From NCBI GenBank assembly GCA_036924085.1, contig JAVGWX010000018.1, positions 25,394,063 to 25,458,062 on the forward strand: a DNA stretch of 64,000 bases, in the 5' to 3' direction. The notes under the pieces were generated by a model, which saw nothing but the letters and a program-made list of their open reading frames with translations, was not told the origin of the DNA and did no database searches. Origin of the DNA: Ariolimax columbianus. Taxonomy: Eukaryota; Mollusca; Gastropoda; Stylommatophora; Arionidae. This document shows, one piece after another, positions 53,871 to 64,000 of this stretch (positions within the stretch are counted from its first letter, which is position 1; each line of letters begins with the position of its first letter). A program made the position numbers and the translations under genes.

Positions 53871-54163
53871 TACAGCTCAAGTTGCGTGTTTATGAAGCGA
53901 ATAAAGAGAATGCTTTCATTAACTACATGATTTCCCAATCTGTGTGCCAGGTATCCTAGTAATAGTATCGACGTCTTAATTTTAAAAAAAACGATTGTAC
54001 ATTACAAAGGCTGCACTACGTCGTGTATTGTGGGCTAATGTAAAATTAATGTAGTTTGGTCATTAGAAATATAACAGCTATTTGGTTGACCGTTCTGACA
54101 TACAAATGTTGTGTGCATTTTTTAAGAACTGCAAATATCACTAAACGGCTGTCTGTTCCCCAG

Positions 54164-54247
54164 TGTCATGTTACCGTTTTAAGACTGTGGATATATGGGA
54201 AAGCAAAGCGTTCTGGCTGTGAGAGCCATAATTACAGAAATTATTAA
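54164..54247 (+). CDS. possible SUEL-like exon or relic
   Basis: Acceptor ggctgtctgttccccag followed by 27 codons CHVTVLRLWIYGKAKRSGCE and on to a stop. The pattern C..T.L.L..YG.A....C resembles the end of the gene B frame. It could be a terminal exon or a decayed lectin domain. Phase 0 entry does not match the gene B donor at 51827 (phase 1). Confidence 0.2.
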   Translation, partial: CHVTVLRLWIYGKAKRSGCESHNYRNY

Positions 54248-54299
54248 ACAAATTTTAAAAATCGTTAAAGGCGTCAATTTTGTTTTCATTATTCGTCCT

Positions 54300-55285
54300 T
54301 TATTTAGTTGTATGACTCCTTCATGTATTTTTCTTTCTCTCTTGTAGCCCAGTGGCGTGGTATTTTTAAAAAAATGTTTTTTGCGTTTTCCTTATTTCTC
54401 TAATCCCCAAGACGGTGTGCGTTGCACTGTGGTTTTTATTTACGCCTGTCGGCCCAGTGCATCCGACTTCAGCACGCATTTTATGTAAGGGTCTGCTTCC
54501 TCCTGCATTTTCTAAGCGTTTGCTTCCCCGGGGTAACGGCCAGTGCTGTGAAGGGGATCGAACCCAGCACCTTTTAATTGTGAGCCGTGCCACTTAAAGT
54601 GGCGTGGTATGTATTTGTCTTTCGCATCTCTTGTGACCCCAGTAAAATGTTTCCCCATTTTACAGCAAGTCTCGTTTACGTTGTCTATCCACCTTTTCCT
54701 TGGTCTACCTCTCTCCCTTCTTCCTGATGTTCTCCTGTAGAAGGTTGCTTGAACAGTATGGTCTGGTTGCTTTCTTTCAATGTGGTCAAACCAATTCATT
54801 CTCTGTTGCTCGATGTACTGTAGGCAGGGAATTGTTCCAACCATCTCCCGAATACTCATATTTGTGTTCCTGTCTCTTTTGGTGTTGTTAGTGACCTTTC
54901 GTAGGCCCAGCGTTCCGCAGGTGGCTAATTTTCATTCCTGTGCTTTATTCAACGTCCATGTCTGACACTAGTAGCACAGGATTATGATGAAGATACTATT
55001 TATATTCTGCTTTTTTGCTTGGAGGGAAATCTTGGGGTATTTTAATATTGGTGACAGCTGGTAAGTGAAAACGTTTGCCCTCTGAACTCTCGTCTCGATC
55101 TCTCTATCGAGTCAGTTATCCTCGGTAAAAACAGTTCCCAAATACCTACATTATTCTAACTGCTTAATGTTTATTTCCCTCACATGAATATCAAGTGTGG
55201 TGTGCATTCTACCTATATTCATTGTCTCTGTTTTTGATGTGTTGATATTCATATCGTACTTTTGACAGTTTATTTCATTTGGTGT
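54300..55285 (-). mobile_element. RTE-like LINE 3' part with nested SINE A
   Basis: Minus strand: REINIKQLE*CRYLGTVFTE, TYQLSPILKYP, QQRMNWFDHIERKQPDHTVQ, RERGRPRKRWIDNVNETC, then KDKYIPRH interrupted by a SINE and continuing beyond it. Confidence 0.8.
54364..54597 (-). mobile_element. SINE family A with 13-bp target-site duplication
   Basis: Minus-oriented copy missing the first bases of the tRNA head. agtggcgtggtat flanks it at 54351-54363 and 54598-54610. Removing it restores the LINE frame (IPRHWATREKEKYMKE). Confidence 0.9.
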
Positions 55286-55440
55286 TTGTTAAAATATATG
55301 ACTGCTAGAAATGGAATTTGCGCAAAATAAGTTCGAAAAAGCTCCAAGTTACTGATATGGACCAGACATTCAAAATTTGTCTTAATTGATCGAATAAGAA
55401 ATACCGAAATACAGTCACATATCTCATTAAATGAAATGAA

Positions 55441-55605
55441 AGGTACTGGGTTCGATCCCAATCACAGCACATGTCGTTACCCCGGGCAAGTAAACCCTTA
55501 GACAATGCACGAGGCCGACAGACGCAAAATAAAAACCCCAGTGCAACGCACACCGCATTGGGGAATACAGAAAAAAGGCGAAAGCAACAAACAAACAAAC
55601 AAACA
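55441..55605 (+). mobile_element. SINE family A, internally deleted
   Basis: B box gggttcgatcccaatcacag, a deletion joining the head to gaggccgacagacgcaaaat, and an (aaac)n tail. Confidence 0.75.
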
Positions 55606-55945
55606 CAAAAATCTTAGTTACTTTAAATTGATGTCAAATAGACATTGCCACCAGAGAGAAAACCTGGATTTAAAATCGTTTAACCTGCAAAAGGTATGGT
55701 GAAAAAGAACTTTGCAAGCGAGAAGGGACTACGTGCTTGGGCAGCCCAGATGGAATCAGAAAAGCCAATGCAACGAGAATACCAGAAGTAGCTACAGGTT
55801 ACCGGTCGTGTCAATAAGACTGTCTGCGCTCGGAATGACTGGATCTGTCACAAGCACTCCCACAGACTCAAGGATGCAGTATGGCATGGAATGATGTTGG
55901 GGTCCTCATCGACGACCATATATAAATTATTATTAATATTGTTAT
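55606..55945. other. unassigned sequence
   Basis: No gene seen. Confidence 0.35.
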
Positions 55946-56125
55946 TATTATGGCTTGGCTTGGGCTTCGTTCGTTCTCAATCTCCCGCTTCCAAATCCTG
56001 AAAGGGCTTAAGTAGCAGAATGTAGTCCAGAGAACGGAATGCGTTGTGTCGTAGTTTACAGCTTGACTGCGATATTTGCACCTTTCGGTCCAACACATCC
56101 GACTTTAGCAAGCATTTTTTTAGTA
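55946..56125 (-). mobile_element. SINE family B, variant, 3' part
   Basis: Reverse complement of 28200-28385 (aatgcgttgtgtcgtagttt, cacctttcggtccaacacat). Confidence 0.65.
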
Positions 56126-56227
56126 CAGGACGGCATGTGTCAGCAGGTGGGAAACGGGAAGTGACGTTATGGAAGCCTTAGTAATTCTGTTGACCGTCAT
56201 CACCAAGTGATTTATCGATGTCTTATT

Positions 56228-56312
56228 ATGTTTCTTCTTCTTCTTCTTTTTCTTCTTCTTCTTCTTCTTTTTTCTTCTTCTTCTTCTTCTTCTTCTTCTT
56301 CTTCTTTTGTGT
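56228..56312. repeat. (TTC)n microsatellite
   Basis: Reverse-read (GAA)n tail of the adjacent minus-strand SINE B. Confidence 0.9.
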
Positions 56313-56740
56313 TCTTCCTGAAAAGGACTTTGTGTTTTGTAGTTTGGAGGGAGAATGCGATATCTGCGTTTTTCGGTCCGACACATCATGCTCCAGCTAA
56401 CCTTTGAGGGGGAGGCGAGTTTGCGTCCCCATTGAGATCGATATTCCCTTAGCCAGACTACACTTACGCAGCCTGTTTCTCGGGCGCGACATGGGCACTG
56501 AATAGGATGTTGGTTAGCTATGGTTCACTGACCCTGATGCAAGCAGCCAGCTATGAGTCACTGACCCTGATGCAAGCAGCCAGCTATGAGTCATTAACTC
56601 TGATGCAAGCAGCCGGCTATGAGTCACTGACCCTGATGCAAGCAGCCAGCTATGAGTCACTGACCCTGATGCAAGCAGCCGGCTATGAGTCACTGACCCT
56701 GATGCAAGCAGCCGGCTATGATTCTATGTGCTCATTCACT
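56312..56740 (-). mobile_element. SINE family B with internal 33-bp expansion
   Basis: Minus-strand copy whose head unit (ctatgagtcactgaccctga tgcaagcagccgg) is repeated about 6 times (56512-56720): the same part of the SINE that is amplified at 53388-53657. Confidence 0.85.
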
Positions 56741-56865
56741 TTTTCAGACGTACATAACTATACCAGAGACGTAGATAACTATACAATACAAATAGAAAAC
56801 TATACCACAAACGTAGAGAAGTATACCATACAAATAGATAATTATACTATCAGTTGATGGGAAGG
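56741..56865 (+). repeat. short degenerate tandem repeat
   Basis: About 42-bp units with acgtagataactatacaata and aaatagaaaactataccaca. Confidence 0.7.
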
Positions 56866-56879
56866 AAGACTAATGTCTG

Positions 56880-57240
56880 GTCAAGCAATCATACTGATCA
56901 GTCATGTTAGTTAGGTTTAGGTAAAAACATACTGGATACAACCCTCACCTTGGCTTCCTCGTATCCCTTCTTGGATACGGGCTGATTTCATGGCAGCTTG
57001 GCTAACAGTGTGAGGTATCGGTGTGATCCCCATAGTAGTCAGCGACACGTAGATGAAGCCAAGCATAGCACAACCGCCTGGAGGACCACGGTCCACCTTC
57101 ATCAGCACGCTCAGGGTGTGAGGAAAGCTGGGACAACCCACCACTTAACGTCCGTTTTAGGGCGATCAAAAGCGTAATCCTACTCACTGTGGGTATAAAA
57201 TAACAACAACAACAATAACAACAACAACAACAACTATCAG
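56880..57240 (+). mobile_element. AAC-tailed repeat, family F
   Basis: tgatcagtcatgttagttag, gatgaagccaagcatagcac, cttcatcagcacgctcaggg, tail aataacaacaacaataac. Confidence 0.7.
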
Positions 57241-57524
57241 TTGAAGAAGACGTTGGCCACAACACAAACGAATTCCCTACATGTCTTCATCTTGGTTGCT
57301 CATTCATTGACACAAATGGACATTTCATTTATTTCTGTGAGATATCTGGAGACTAAAAATAGGATTTGTTCTCGGACGAAAAAAGATCATTTTTAGTCTA
57401 TGAAGGTTGCAGATTGTATCAGATTTGTTATCTTTATAAACTTTTCCCTCCATTTAGACATATACTGATCTGTGAGTTGTTGTCCTTTTTTGTTACTGTT
57501 ATTCCAGCCTTTCTCCTGGGTTAC

Positions 57525-57800
57525 CTGTGTACAGGTGTGGAGTCTTTATCGTAGAAGGGATATAACCATGCTAGAAAGGATACAAAGACGAGCAACAAAA
57601 CTGATGGTGGGATTCCAGAATTATAGTTATGAGGAAAGACTCTGGTCCCACTATCAGTTTTGCTGCTATCCATTGTATCCTCTTGAGCATGTTTATATTA
57701 TATCTATGATTAGGACTCCACACCTGAACACAGTACTTCAGTTTAGGTCTCACCAATGCATTATGCATTGTTATTATCACTTACTCGCTAATATATGTAA
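57525..57800. mobile_element. CR1-like LINE fragments in inverted arrangement
   Basis: Plus strand 57535-57650: RRDITMLERIQRRATKLMVG. Minus strand 57780-57655: HNALVRPKLKYCVQVWSPNH, then MLKRIQWIAAKLIVG. Two overlapping pieces of the same LINE face each other, giving a hairpin-capable inverted repeat. Confidence 0.75.
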
Positions 57801-57964
57801 TGTTTATTTTTTATCCTATTTATCTTCTGTGCCTTGGATGAGAACCAAGTTTGATATTAATAGTACAACGTGGGTTTAGTATACAATTTGACAGTTGTTG
57901 CTTTATGACAAGCTCATGTTTGAGTGTTTAAGTTTGGTTGGTCGGTTATTGATCCAGCATCCAA

Positions 57965-58180
57965 TGGGTCACTTTCTTTTGACCCAATGCCATGTAGTGG
58001 TATCTGCATTTGTCTGTGGGCTGTTGTTCAGTACCGTACAGAGAGTTCTATTTTTTTTGCCATCGGAAGAAAAAAAAAGCTCTTTACTAACATCATCAAG
58101 CGCCGGACACTCAGAAACACTGTGTTCAACAGTTGTGCAGGGATATGTGCACAACCGGTACTCTGGGGTCATGTGGTTGG
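57965..58180 (-). mobile_element. LINE C-terminal zinc-knuckle fragment
   Basis: Minus frame PEYRLCTYPCTTVEHSVSEC, the C..C..TVEH...CP pattern that follows RNase H in I/R1-like LINEs. Confidence 0.5.
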
Positions 58181-58199
58181 ATTCTGTTTAAGTAACTGT

Positions 58200-58470
58200 T
58201 AAGTTATATATGTTAAGTGCGACCTGGATAATCGTGCTTTGATCTCTCCTTTTCATGAGGTTGATGTTTTGGGGATTAGCGATGGCCATATTTTTGTAGG
58301 GTGTTTTAGTGATGGTGACAGCTGATGGCCATATTTTTGTAGGGTGTTTTAGTGATGGTGACAGCTGATAACTCACAATAGTGGTATTTTAACATCGATA
58401 CAATTTCTCTATCAAACCTTTCATCTTCAGTAAAGATACTTCCAATGTATTTGAACTCATGGGCTTGCTT
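58200..58470 (-). mobile_element. RTE-like LINE fragment with about 50-bp duplication
   Basis: Minus strand FKYIGSIFTEDERFDREIVS then LSAVTITKTPYKNMA twice, from a direct repeat of gatggccatatttttgtagg. Confidence 0.6.
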
Positions 58471-58479
58471 GTGTTTGTT

Positions 58480-59300
58480 GTTTGCAAATAAGTTTGCAGA
58501 TACTGCTAGAAAAAATTAATAGTACAGCCAAAGAGTTTGGCATGAAAATAAACACATCGAATACAAAGACTTTGTAATATCCAAGCAACGTAGACAAATT
58601 AAGGTGATAATCAATGGGGTAATAATCGAACAAGTTCAGAAGTTCACATATTTGGGGCAAACCATAACAGAAGATGCCCGAAATGAGACAGAAATCAAGA
58701 CAAGGATTGCAATGGCAAAAAAGGGGTTTCAGATAAAAACAGAAATTGTTAACCTCAAAAAGTATCAGGATTGAACTGAGGAAAAGAATAATCACCACTC
58801 ATATATGGCCAATTGCACTGTAGGGGGCTGAAACATGGACTCTAGCAAAGAAGGATGAAAAAAGTTTGGAGGCGTTTGAAATGTGGTGCTACCGTAGAAT
58901 GGAAAGAATGAGTTGCACAGAACAAAGATCTAATGACAATGTACTATCTGAAGTAGGCGCACAAATACAAATATTGAATATGATACACAAACATCGGTTG
59001 AGTTGGCTGGGTCACAATATGAGGCATGAAAGTGTTTTACAAAAGATACAAGAGGGCAAGATTCGAGGGAAGAGAGGACCAGGGCGTCCAAGATTCACCT
59101 TTACATCACAGGCATGCATTCTCATTAATGTACGAACTTATGCTGAAACGAAGAGAGCTGCAGAGGATAGGGTCAAATGGAGAGACATACTCAGACAACC
59201 TTACAACCAGTCTCTGTGAGCAACCAGAGGATAGGGTCAAATGGAGAGCCATACTCAGACAACCTTACAACCAGTCTCAGGACTGAGCAACCAAATGAAT
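58480..59300 (+). mobile_element. RTE-like LINE 3' part
   Basis: VIINGVIIEQVQKFTYLGQT, LEAFEMWCYRRMERMSCTEQ, LSWLGHNMRHESVLQKIQEG and GKRGPGRPRF. The final part of the frame is duplicated (59162-59286), as in the minus-strand relative at 10018-10720. Confidence 0.85.
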
Positions 59301-59356
59301 GAATGAGGAATGTAAAGTGAATCGGGTGTTCTGATAATATTCTTAATGTCCATCAT

Positions 59357-59391
59357 GTTTCTTCTTCTTCTACTTCTTCTTCTTCTTCTTC

Positions 59392-59423
<32 letters not shown>

Positions 59424-59447
59424 CTTCTTCTTCTTCTTCTTCTTCGG
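59357..59447. repeat. (TTC)n microsatellite
   Basis: Reverse-read (GAA)n tail of the adjacent minus-strand SINE B. Confidence 0.9.
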
Positions 59448-59640
59448 TGTTTGTCCTAAAAAAGGCTCGGTTTCTTTCCCATTGCGATCCCTATTCACTT
59501 AGCGAGACATTTTAAATGTGGCCACTTGAAGGCAGAATATTGTCTTGGTCATCGCTGATTCGCTGACCCTGATCGTAGCAGCTAGATATGAGAAGGTGAC
59601 CGCTGTCAGCTCATTCACTGTACTGCATCTGCGACCTTAA
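59448..59640 (-). mobile_element. SINE family B
   Basis: Reverse complement of head and body (ctgaccctgatcgtagcagc). Confidence 0.55.
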
Positions 59641-59689
59641 TTTTCGCCTTTAGCGTTATAATCTTCACAGTTTAAATTTCACAGACTGT

Positions 59690-59880
59690 GCCTTGATTAT
59701 ACATTATATTTCGTCCTTGTATATTAGATCTTGGTCATCTGCGAATAGTAGTTCATATAATGAGTTGGGTTCTTCGCTTCTTATGTTGGATTCCACGTTC
59801 CATGTTGCAATTTCTCTTGTTTTTGTTGTTATTTGATTCAAGTAAATGTTGAACAGCAATGGCTGCTCTTTTATTGTTTC
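59690..59880 (-). mobile_element. RTE-like LINE, RT catalytic fragment
   Basis: Minus frame LLFNIYLNQITTKTREIATW ... LYELLFADDQDLIYKDE with the ADD catalytic pair. Confidence 0.7.
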
Positions 59881-60430
59881 GAATGCCCACATTGAGAAGG
59901 TTTACTCTTTTGTGCGACCTGAAAAGGGCGTTAAGTAGCGGGTTGTTGAAGCTTTCCTCACATCCTGTTCTACGATTGGTTTCATTTGCGAGTCGCTCAC
60001 TACTACGGGAATCACGTCGATCCCTCACCCCGTTAGCAAGGCTGCCATGAGAATAGCCCGTTTTTAGGGAGTGCCACGAGGAAGTCGAGGTAAGGGTCTT
60101 GGCCAGTATATTTTGCCTGACGCTGACTAACATGTCTGATCAGTATATGTTGCCTGACACTGACTAACATGTATGATCAGTATATTTTGCCTGACGCTGA
60201 CTCACATGTCTGATCAGTATATTTTGCCTGACGCTGACTAACATGTATGATCAGTATATTTTGCCTGACGCTGACTAACATGTCTGATCAGTATATTTTG
60301 CCTGAGCTGACTAACATGTCTGATCAGTATATTTTGCCTGACGCTGACTAACATGTCTGATCAGTATATTTTGCCTGACGCTGACTAACATGTCTGATCA
60401 GTATGTTGTACCTGACTAGACGTTAGTCTT
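59860..60430 (-). mobile_element. AAC-tailed repeat, family F, with 37-bp expansion
   Basis: Reverse-oriented copy. Its 5' part is a 37-bp unit (tgacgctgactaacatgtct gatcagtatattttgcc) repeated about 8 times at 60108-60405. Confidence 0.75.
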
Positions 60431-60594
60431 CCTAACCAACAGCAATTGTGAAAACACAAATAGCTACTACTCTAGCTATTTCTAAAACGTGTGTGACTCT
60501 TATAGTTGTTCCTGTGACATTATTATTTATATGCTACAATTCTTTAACATTATCTTATAGTTGTCCTTGTACTCCTTAGCTTTCTAGTATTATA

Positions 60595-61313
60595 CGAGTC
60601 ATGTTCAAATGAAGCCGGACCTAACTGTACCAAGTGAACATACGTTCGATGCGCATCACTTCTGGTGTAAACAACACATACCAACCGTCAAGTTTGCAAA
60701 ATTTCATTATCCTCCGTTTTATAGTTTTCTCAGCAGACCGTTGAAAACATGGCGGGTGTGATACGGAATCCGTCCAGAGTTGATCAGCGAGCGGTGATTC
60801 AGTTTCAAACAGCTGAAATATGTCGACCAGTTGACACTCGGGTAGTGTATAGCGACAAAAGTGTGTCGAACACAACAGCGAAGAAACGATGTTTAAAGAA
60901 GGACGCGTGTTAACGAATGATCTTCAGAGAACAGGTCATGCGCATATTGTTGCGTCAGAAGATACCATCACCAAAATGTATGCAGCAACTGGGGTGGACC
61001 GTCGCCAGAGCTTACGTTCGCCTTTCTTTTGTCAGCATACACTATCTGCATTCTGCGGCGAATGTCAACTGATCGACATCCTTCAGCTGTTAGAAAACCG
61101 AATCACCGCTCGCTGAATAACTCTGGACCGATTCCGTATCACACCCACCATGTTTTCTACTGTCTGCTGAAGAAACTATAAATCAGAGGATAATGAAATT
61201 GTGCAGACTTGACAATTGGTATGTGTTGTTTACATCTGAAGTGTCGTCATCATTTGCATTGTACGTATGTTCGCTTGTTGTAGTTTGGTCCGGCTTCATT
61301 TGAACACGCCTCG
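60595..61313. mobile_element. mariner-like fold-back element
   Basis: Long inverted arms (about 60595-60880 and 61010-61313): gttcaaatgaagccggacc starts one and its reverse complement ends the other. Both arms also carry the same transposase N-terminal coding stretch (GVIRNPSRVDQRAVIQF in the left arm, its homologue reversed in the right). Between them lies a remnant reading KEGRVLTND..RTGHAHIVA, then EDTITKMYAATGVDRR, as in mariner/SETMAR-type transposases. No catalytic DDD region remains. A TA flanks the left end; the right flank is not a clean TA. Confidence 0.7.
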
Positions 61314-61432
61314 ATCATAATCTATTGCTGTCAACTCTATCAAAATCTTTCTCCTGATCTATAAATTAAATGTTTAATGCATTGTGTTGTCCTTTCACTT
61401 TATTGTCTTAAGAGCGCAACACCTTATTTCCT

Positions 61433-61492
61433 TCTTCTTCTTCTTCTTCTTCTTCTTCTTCTTCTTCTTCTTCTTCTTCTTCTTCTTTTTCA
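61433..61492. repeat. (CTT)n microsatellite
   Basis: About 20 CTT triplets at the 3' end of a minus-strand LINE, so a (GAA)n tail read backwards. Confidence 0.9.
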
Positions 61493-62155
61493 TCGTATGT
61501 CCTACTGGACTTGCCATACGGCGTCGCAGATAGGCGGGATGCGCAGATTCTTGCTATTGCAAAGTGGGAGGTTCGTGCTGTCGTTAGGTGTTACTTCTGA
61601 GAGAGACAACCCAGTCGTGGTCTGCCTCTCACTCGTGGACCGAAGACCTGCATATGATATACTCTTGATACAGGCTAGTCATAATACATTCTAACTAAAT
61701 GACCAAACCACCTGATTTGTTGGGAGTCAATCCAGACACCAACTGGGTTTGCCGCAGCTTGGTGTTGAGGATTTTGTCACGGATTGTCTTTCCGGTTAAA
61801 CGTCTCTTACAACGCATCTCACAGCCATGAATCTTACTCTTATGTGTTGCTAGTAAGAAATAAGATTGACATTGGTAACACAATGTAGAAATAAATAGTG
61901 TATTTATCAGCCGTCTCTAAGTTGACAGAAACGCTCTAGGGTGTTTCAAAAATTGGTGCAATATGATAGATGACACTGTCTGAATTATATTTGCAATTTC
62001 TCTGTCCACTCTGACGTCATCAGTGAACCATCTACCTAGATATTTAAACTTCTTATTAAACATTGAAATTCTCTTAAAGAATCCAAATGAAACCTCTCTC
62101 GTGGGAGGTTCAACAATTGTTCTTGTTATTTTTTTCAAGTGTTATCCCATGCTTA
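61493..62155 (-). mobile_element. RTE-like LINE 3' part
   Basis: Minus strand: TREVSFGFFKRISMFNKKFK, YLGRWFTDDVRVDREIANII, LINTLFISTLCYQCQSYF and GCEMRCKRRLTGKTIRDKIL. Confidence 0.75.
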
Positions 62156-62640
62156 TCGTATGACTTAGTAGTGACATACCTCTTTATATGTTACAGTTTC
62201 CTTTACTACTTTATGCTTTATAAATGTGTATTACTGTAGCTTATAATACACGTCATCTGGTACTCTTTTTTTCTTTTCATGTTCTCATTTAGATCTGTTC
62301 TACTCACATGACCCCTGTATTTCATCAAGCTTGAATTGCTTGTAGTTTTACCGCCCATGCCTGGAGACTTGTTTCTAGAGCTATTCTTAAAGCCCTTTCC
62401 AGTTCTCCAATCGATAATTCAGATTTCAGGTGATCTGTGTATTTTGGAGATACATATTGTTACACTACATAGTATGTATGTCAACATTCATCGGATTTGT
62501 GTTGCTGTTTAGTAACTACTGGAAGATAGCATACACACCTCATTCATGCCTATGAGATCAGTTATAATCGCTAGATCATACGCCAGCTGTAATAGATCTT
62601 TACTCAATTCTATTTTTAGCCTTACTCGATCATTGGACAA
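62156..62640. other. unassigned sequence
   Basis: No gene or known repeat seen. Confidence 0.35.
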
Positions 62641-63120
62641 TTAATTAACACCAATACTCAATTACAAGGACGTGACAATAACTACGAACAGAGCTTTTTT
62701 AACACGATTGTCGTCCCGATACTGGGCTATCAATGTCAAAACTGGACAATAGCATCATATGAAAAACGACAATTCGTAACAGCAGAAATGAATGTAACAA
62801 GGTGAGACATGATCAGAAATGACGACATCAAAACAAGAGACGTGGGAACAACACCAATATTAGACTACATTAAAAGACAGCAACTAAAATGGTTTGGCCA
62901 CGTAACAAGCCTACCACCACACAGAAACTTCCCGACCTACAAGTAATCCTATTTAGATACAACGGATTTAAAGCCAAACGCAGACCACGAAAAAGGTGGC
63001 TTTACAGAAATATCTGAAGCGGTAAATGATTATGTCTACATGAGGAACACAGACGGACTCAGTCTAGAGATCTCTTCATAACCTGACGCTGAAAGACAAA
63101 ACAGGACAAGAGAAAAGAAA
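62640..63120 (+). mobile_element. RTE-like LINE, family G
   Basis: TIVVPILGYQCQNWTIASYE, DYIKRQQLKWFGHVTSLPPH, then a frameshift, RPRKRW region and KTKQDKRK. Confidence 0.8.
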
Positions 63121-63515
63121 TAAGTAGAACAAGCCTTGGAGGAATTCTCCATGGATTTTTCTACAAATCCCTTGATAGTGGCCTCTTATTTTATGACGCT
63201 GTCCTCCACCCACACTTTCTTTTTCATCCATTATGCTTTTAAGGAAAGTGTTATGTCTTTTTATATGGCAAATATAATTCAATTGTCTGACATTGATTTT
63301 TCAATATCAATGTCTTTTCGTCCCTAACTTCTTTAAAACCTCCTTATTTGTTTGATGTTCCTTCCACACCAGGCAGGCTATCTAAACACGACTTAAGATA
63401 AATTAGAAAGCTGCAGAGTTTATTGATCACGTTGTCAATCGAATTTCAAGCTGTATTGATCCCTCTGCCTGCAGCAGTGGTTCTCAATCTTTGCTTTCTC
63501 TGGGTCGCGTTAATT
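63121..63515. other. unassigned sequence
   Basis: No gene seen. tgcagcagtggttctcaatctttg (63470-63493) recalls a dispersed-repeat edge found near 18980. Confidence 0.3.
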
Positions 63516-63529
63516 AAATAACAATTTGC

Positions 63530-63794
63530 GGGGATGGCGTGGCCTAGTGGTTAAGTGGCACGGCTCACAACCAGAAGGTGCTGGGTTCGATCCCCATCAC
63601 AGCACCGGCCGTTACCCCGGGGAAGCAAACCCTTAGAAAATGCAGGAGGAAGCAGACCCTTACATAAAATGCATGCTGAAGTCGGATGCACTGGGCCGAC
63701 AGGCGCAAAATAAAAACCACAGTGTAACGCACATACGCCTTGGGGAATAGATAAATAAGGCGAACGCAAAAAAAAAAAATACAAAAAAATAAAT
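63530..63794 (+). mobile_element. SINE family A, full length, with 14-bp target-site duplication
   Basis: ggcgtggcctagtggttaag (A box) and gggttcgatccccatc (B box), central domain tgctgaagtcggatgcactg, tail of A with TA interruptions. aaataacaatttgc flanks it at 63516-63529 and 63795-63808. The best reference copy of the family here. Confidence 0.93.
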
Positions 63795-64000
63795 AAATAA
63801 CAATTTGCTATTTCCACACTACTTTTATTGGTCGAAACGAAATAGACAATTATTGTTATTGTGATTCCATCGTCTAATCCCATTGCTGAGACCAGCGGTG
63901 GAGTGGTGGAGATTTAGAGGAATTCATGTATCTTCTTGCCCTTGCAACCGCTATTGAGTGCAAATACTAGTTCAACTGTGTTTATCTTTACCTAAGAAAA

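Overview
The window is eukaryotic nuclear DNA, most likely from a mollusc and probably a gastropod. A near-intact two-thirds of an 18S rRNA (20916-22155) has a variable region that reads like molluscan 18S. Almost everything else is mobile-element debris: RTE-like LINEs, RNase H-bearing I/R1-type LINEs, CR1-like LINE tails, several tRNA-headed SINE families, one mariner-like fold-back element and many mini- and microsatellites. There are no operons, no prokaryotic signals and no real tRNA genes.

Host genes are sparse. On the + strand four exons (10899-11052, 16233-16303, 17956-18068, 32275-32436) join through GT-AG introns in phases 2, 1 and 0. They give a 165-residue Cys-rich C-terminus with stop codon and poly(A) signals (gene A). 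An earlier exon at 2689-2858 may belong to it. The introns hold most of the repeats in the left half. A second + strand locus (gene B) starts near 51698 with a signal peptide followed by a Cys-rich stretch resembling SUEL/rhamnose-binding lectins.

The most striking object sits inside the last intron of gene A, in sense orientation: a 7.36-kb unit at 20281-27644. Read 5' to 3' it consists of (i) a GC-rich 5'ETS-like leader, (ii) 18S rRNA from base 1 to about base 1240, (iii) shuffled degenerate 18S/28S modules, (iv) the 3'-terminal part of 28S including a sarcin-ricin-loop-like segment, (v) a short unique leader ending in a domain also found in two local SINE families, (vi) an uninterrupted 1302-codon endonuclease-RT-RNase H-CCHC open reading frame, and (vii) a (GAA)n tail. 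The whole unit interrupts a minisatellite and is bracketed by a perfect 13-bp duplication, so it appears to have been copied in as one RNA. A second, ORF-less relative with the same chimeric rRNA leader lies at 227-1717 with its own 12-bp duplication. I read this as a retrotransposon family that uses ribosomal RNA as its 5' leader, probably born from a Pol I read-through transcript.

Layout: 1-2600 ORF-less rRNA-leader element, RTE tail and 59-bp satellite; 2.6-20.2 kb gene A exons separated by LINE/SINE debris and long AT/CT/TTG microsatellites; 20.2-27.8 kb the rRNA-led retrotransposon in its minisatellite; 27.8-32.6 kb LINE fragments and the last exon of gene A; 32.6-51.6 kb nested RTE/SINE insertions and large tandem arrays; 51.6-54.3 kb gene B; 54.3-64 kb more RTE/SINE/CR1 copies and the mariner-like fold-back element. 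A recurrent theme is that minisatellites grow out of RTE 3' ends, SINE bodies and RNase H coding segments, and then serve as landing sites for later insertions.
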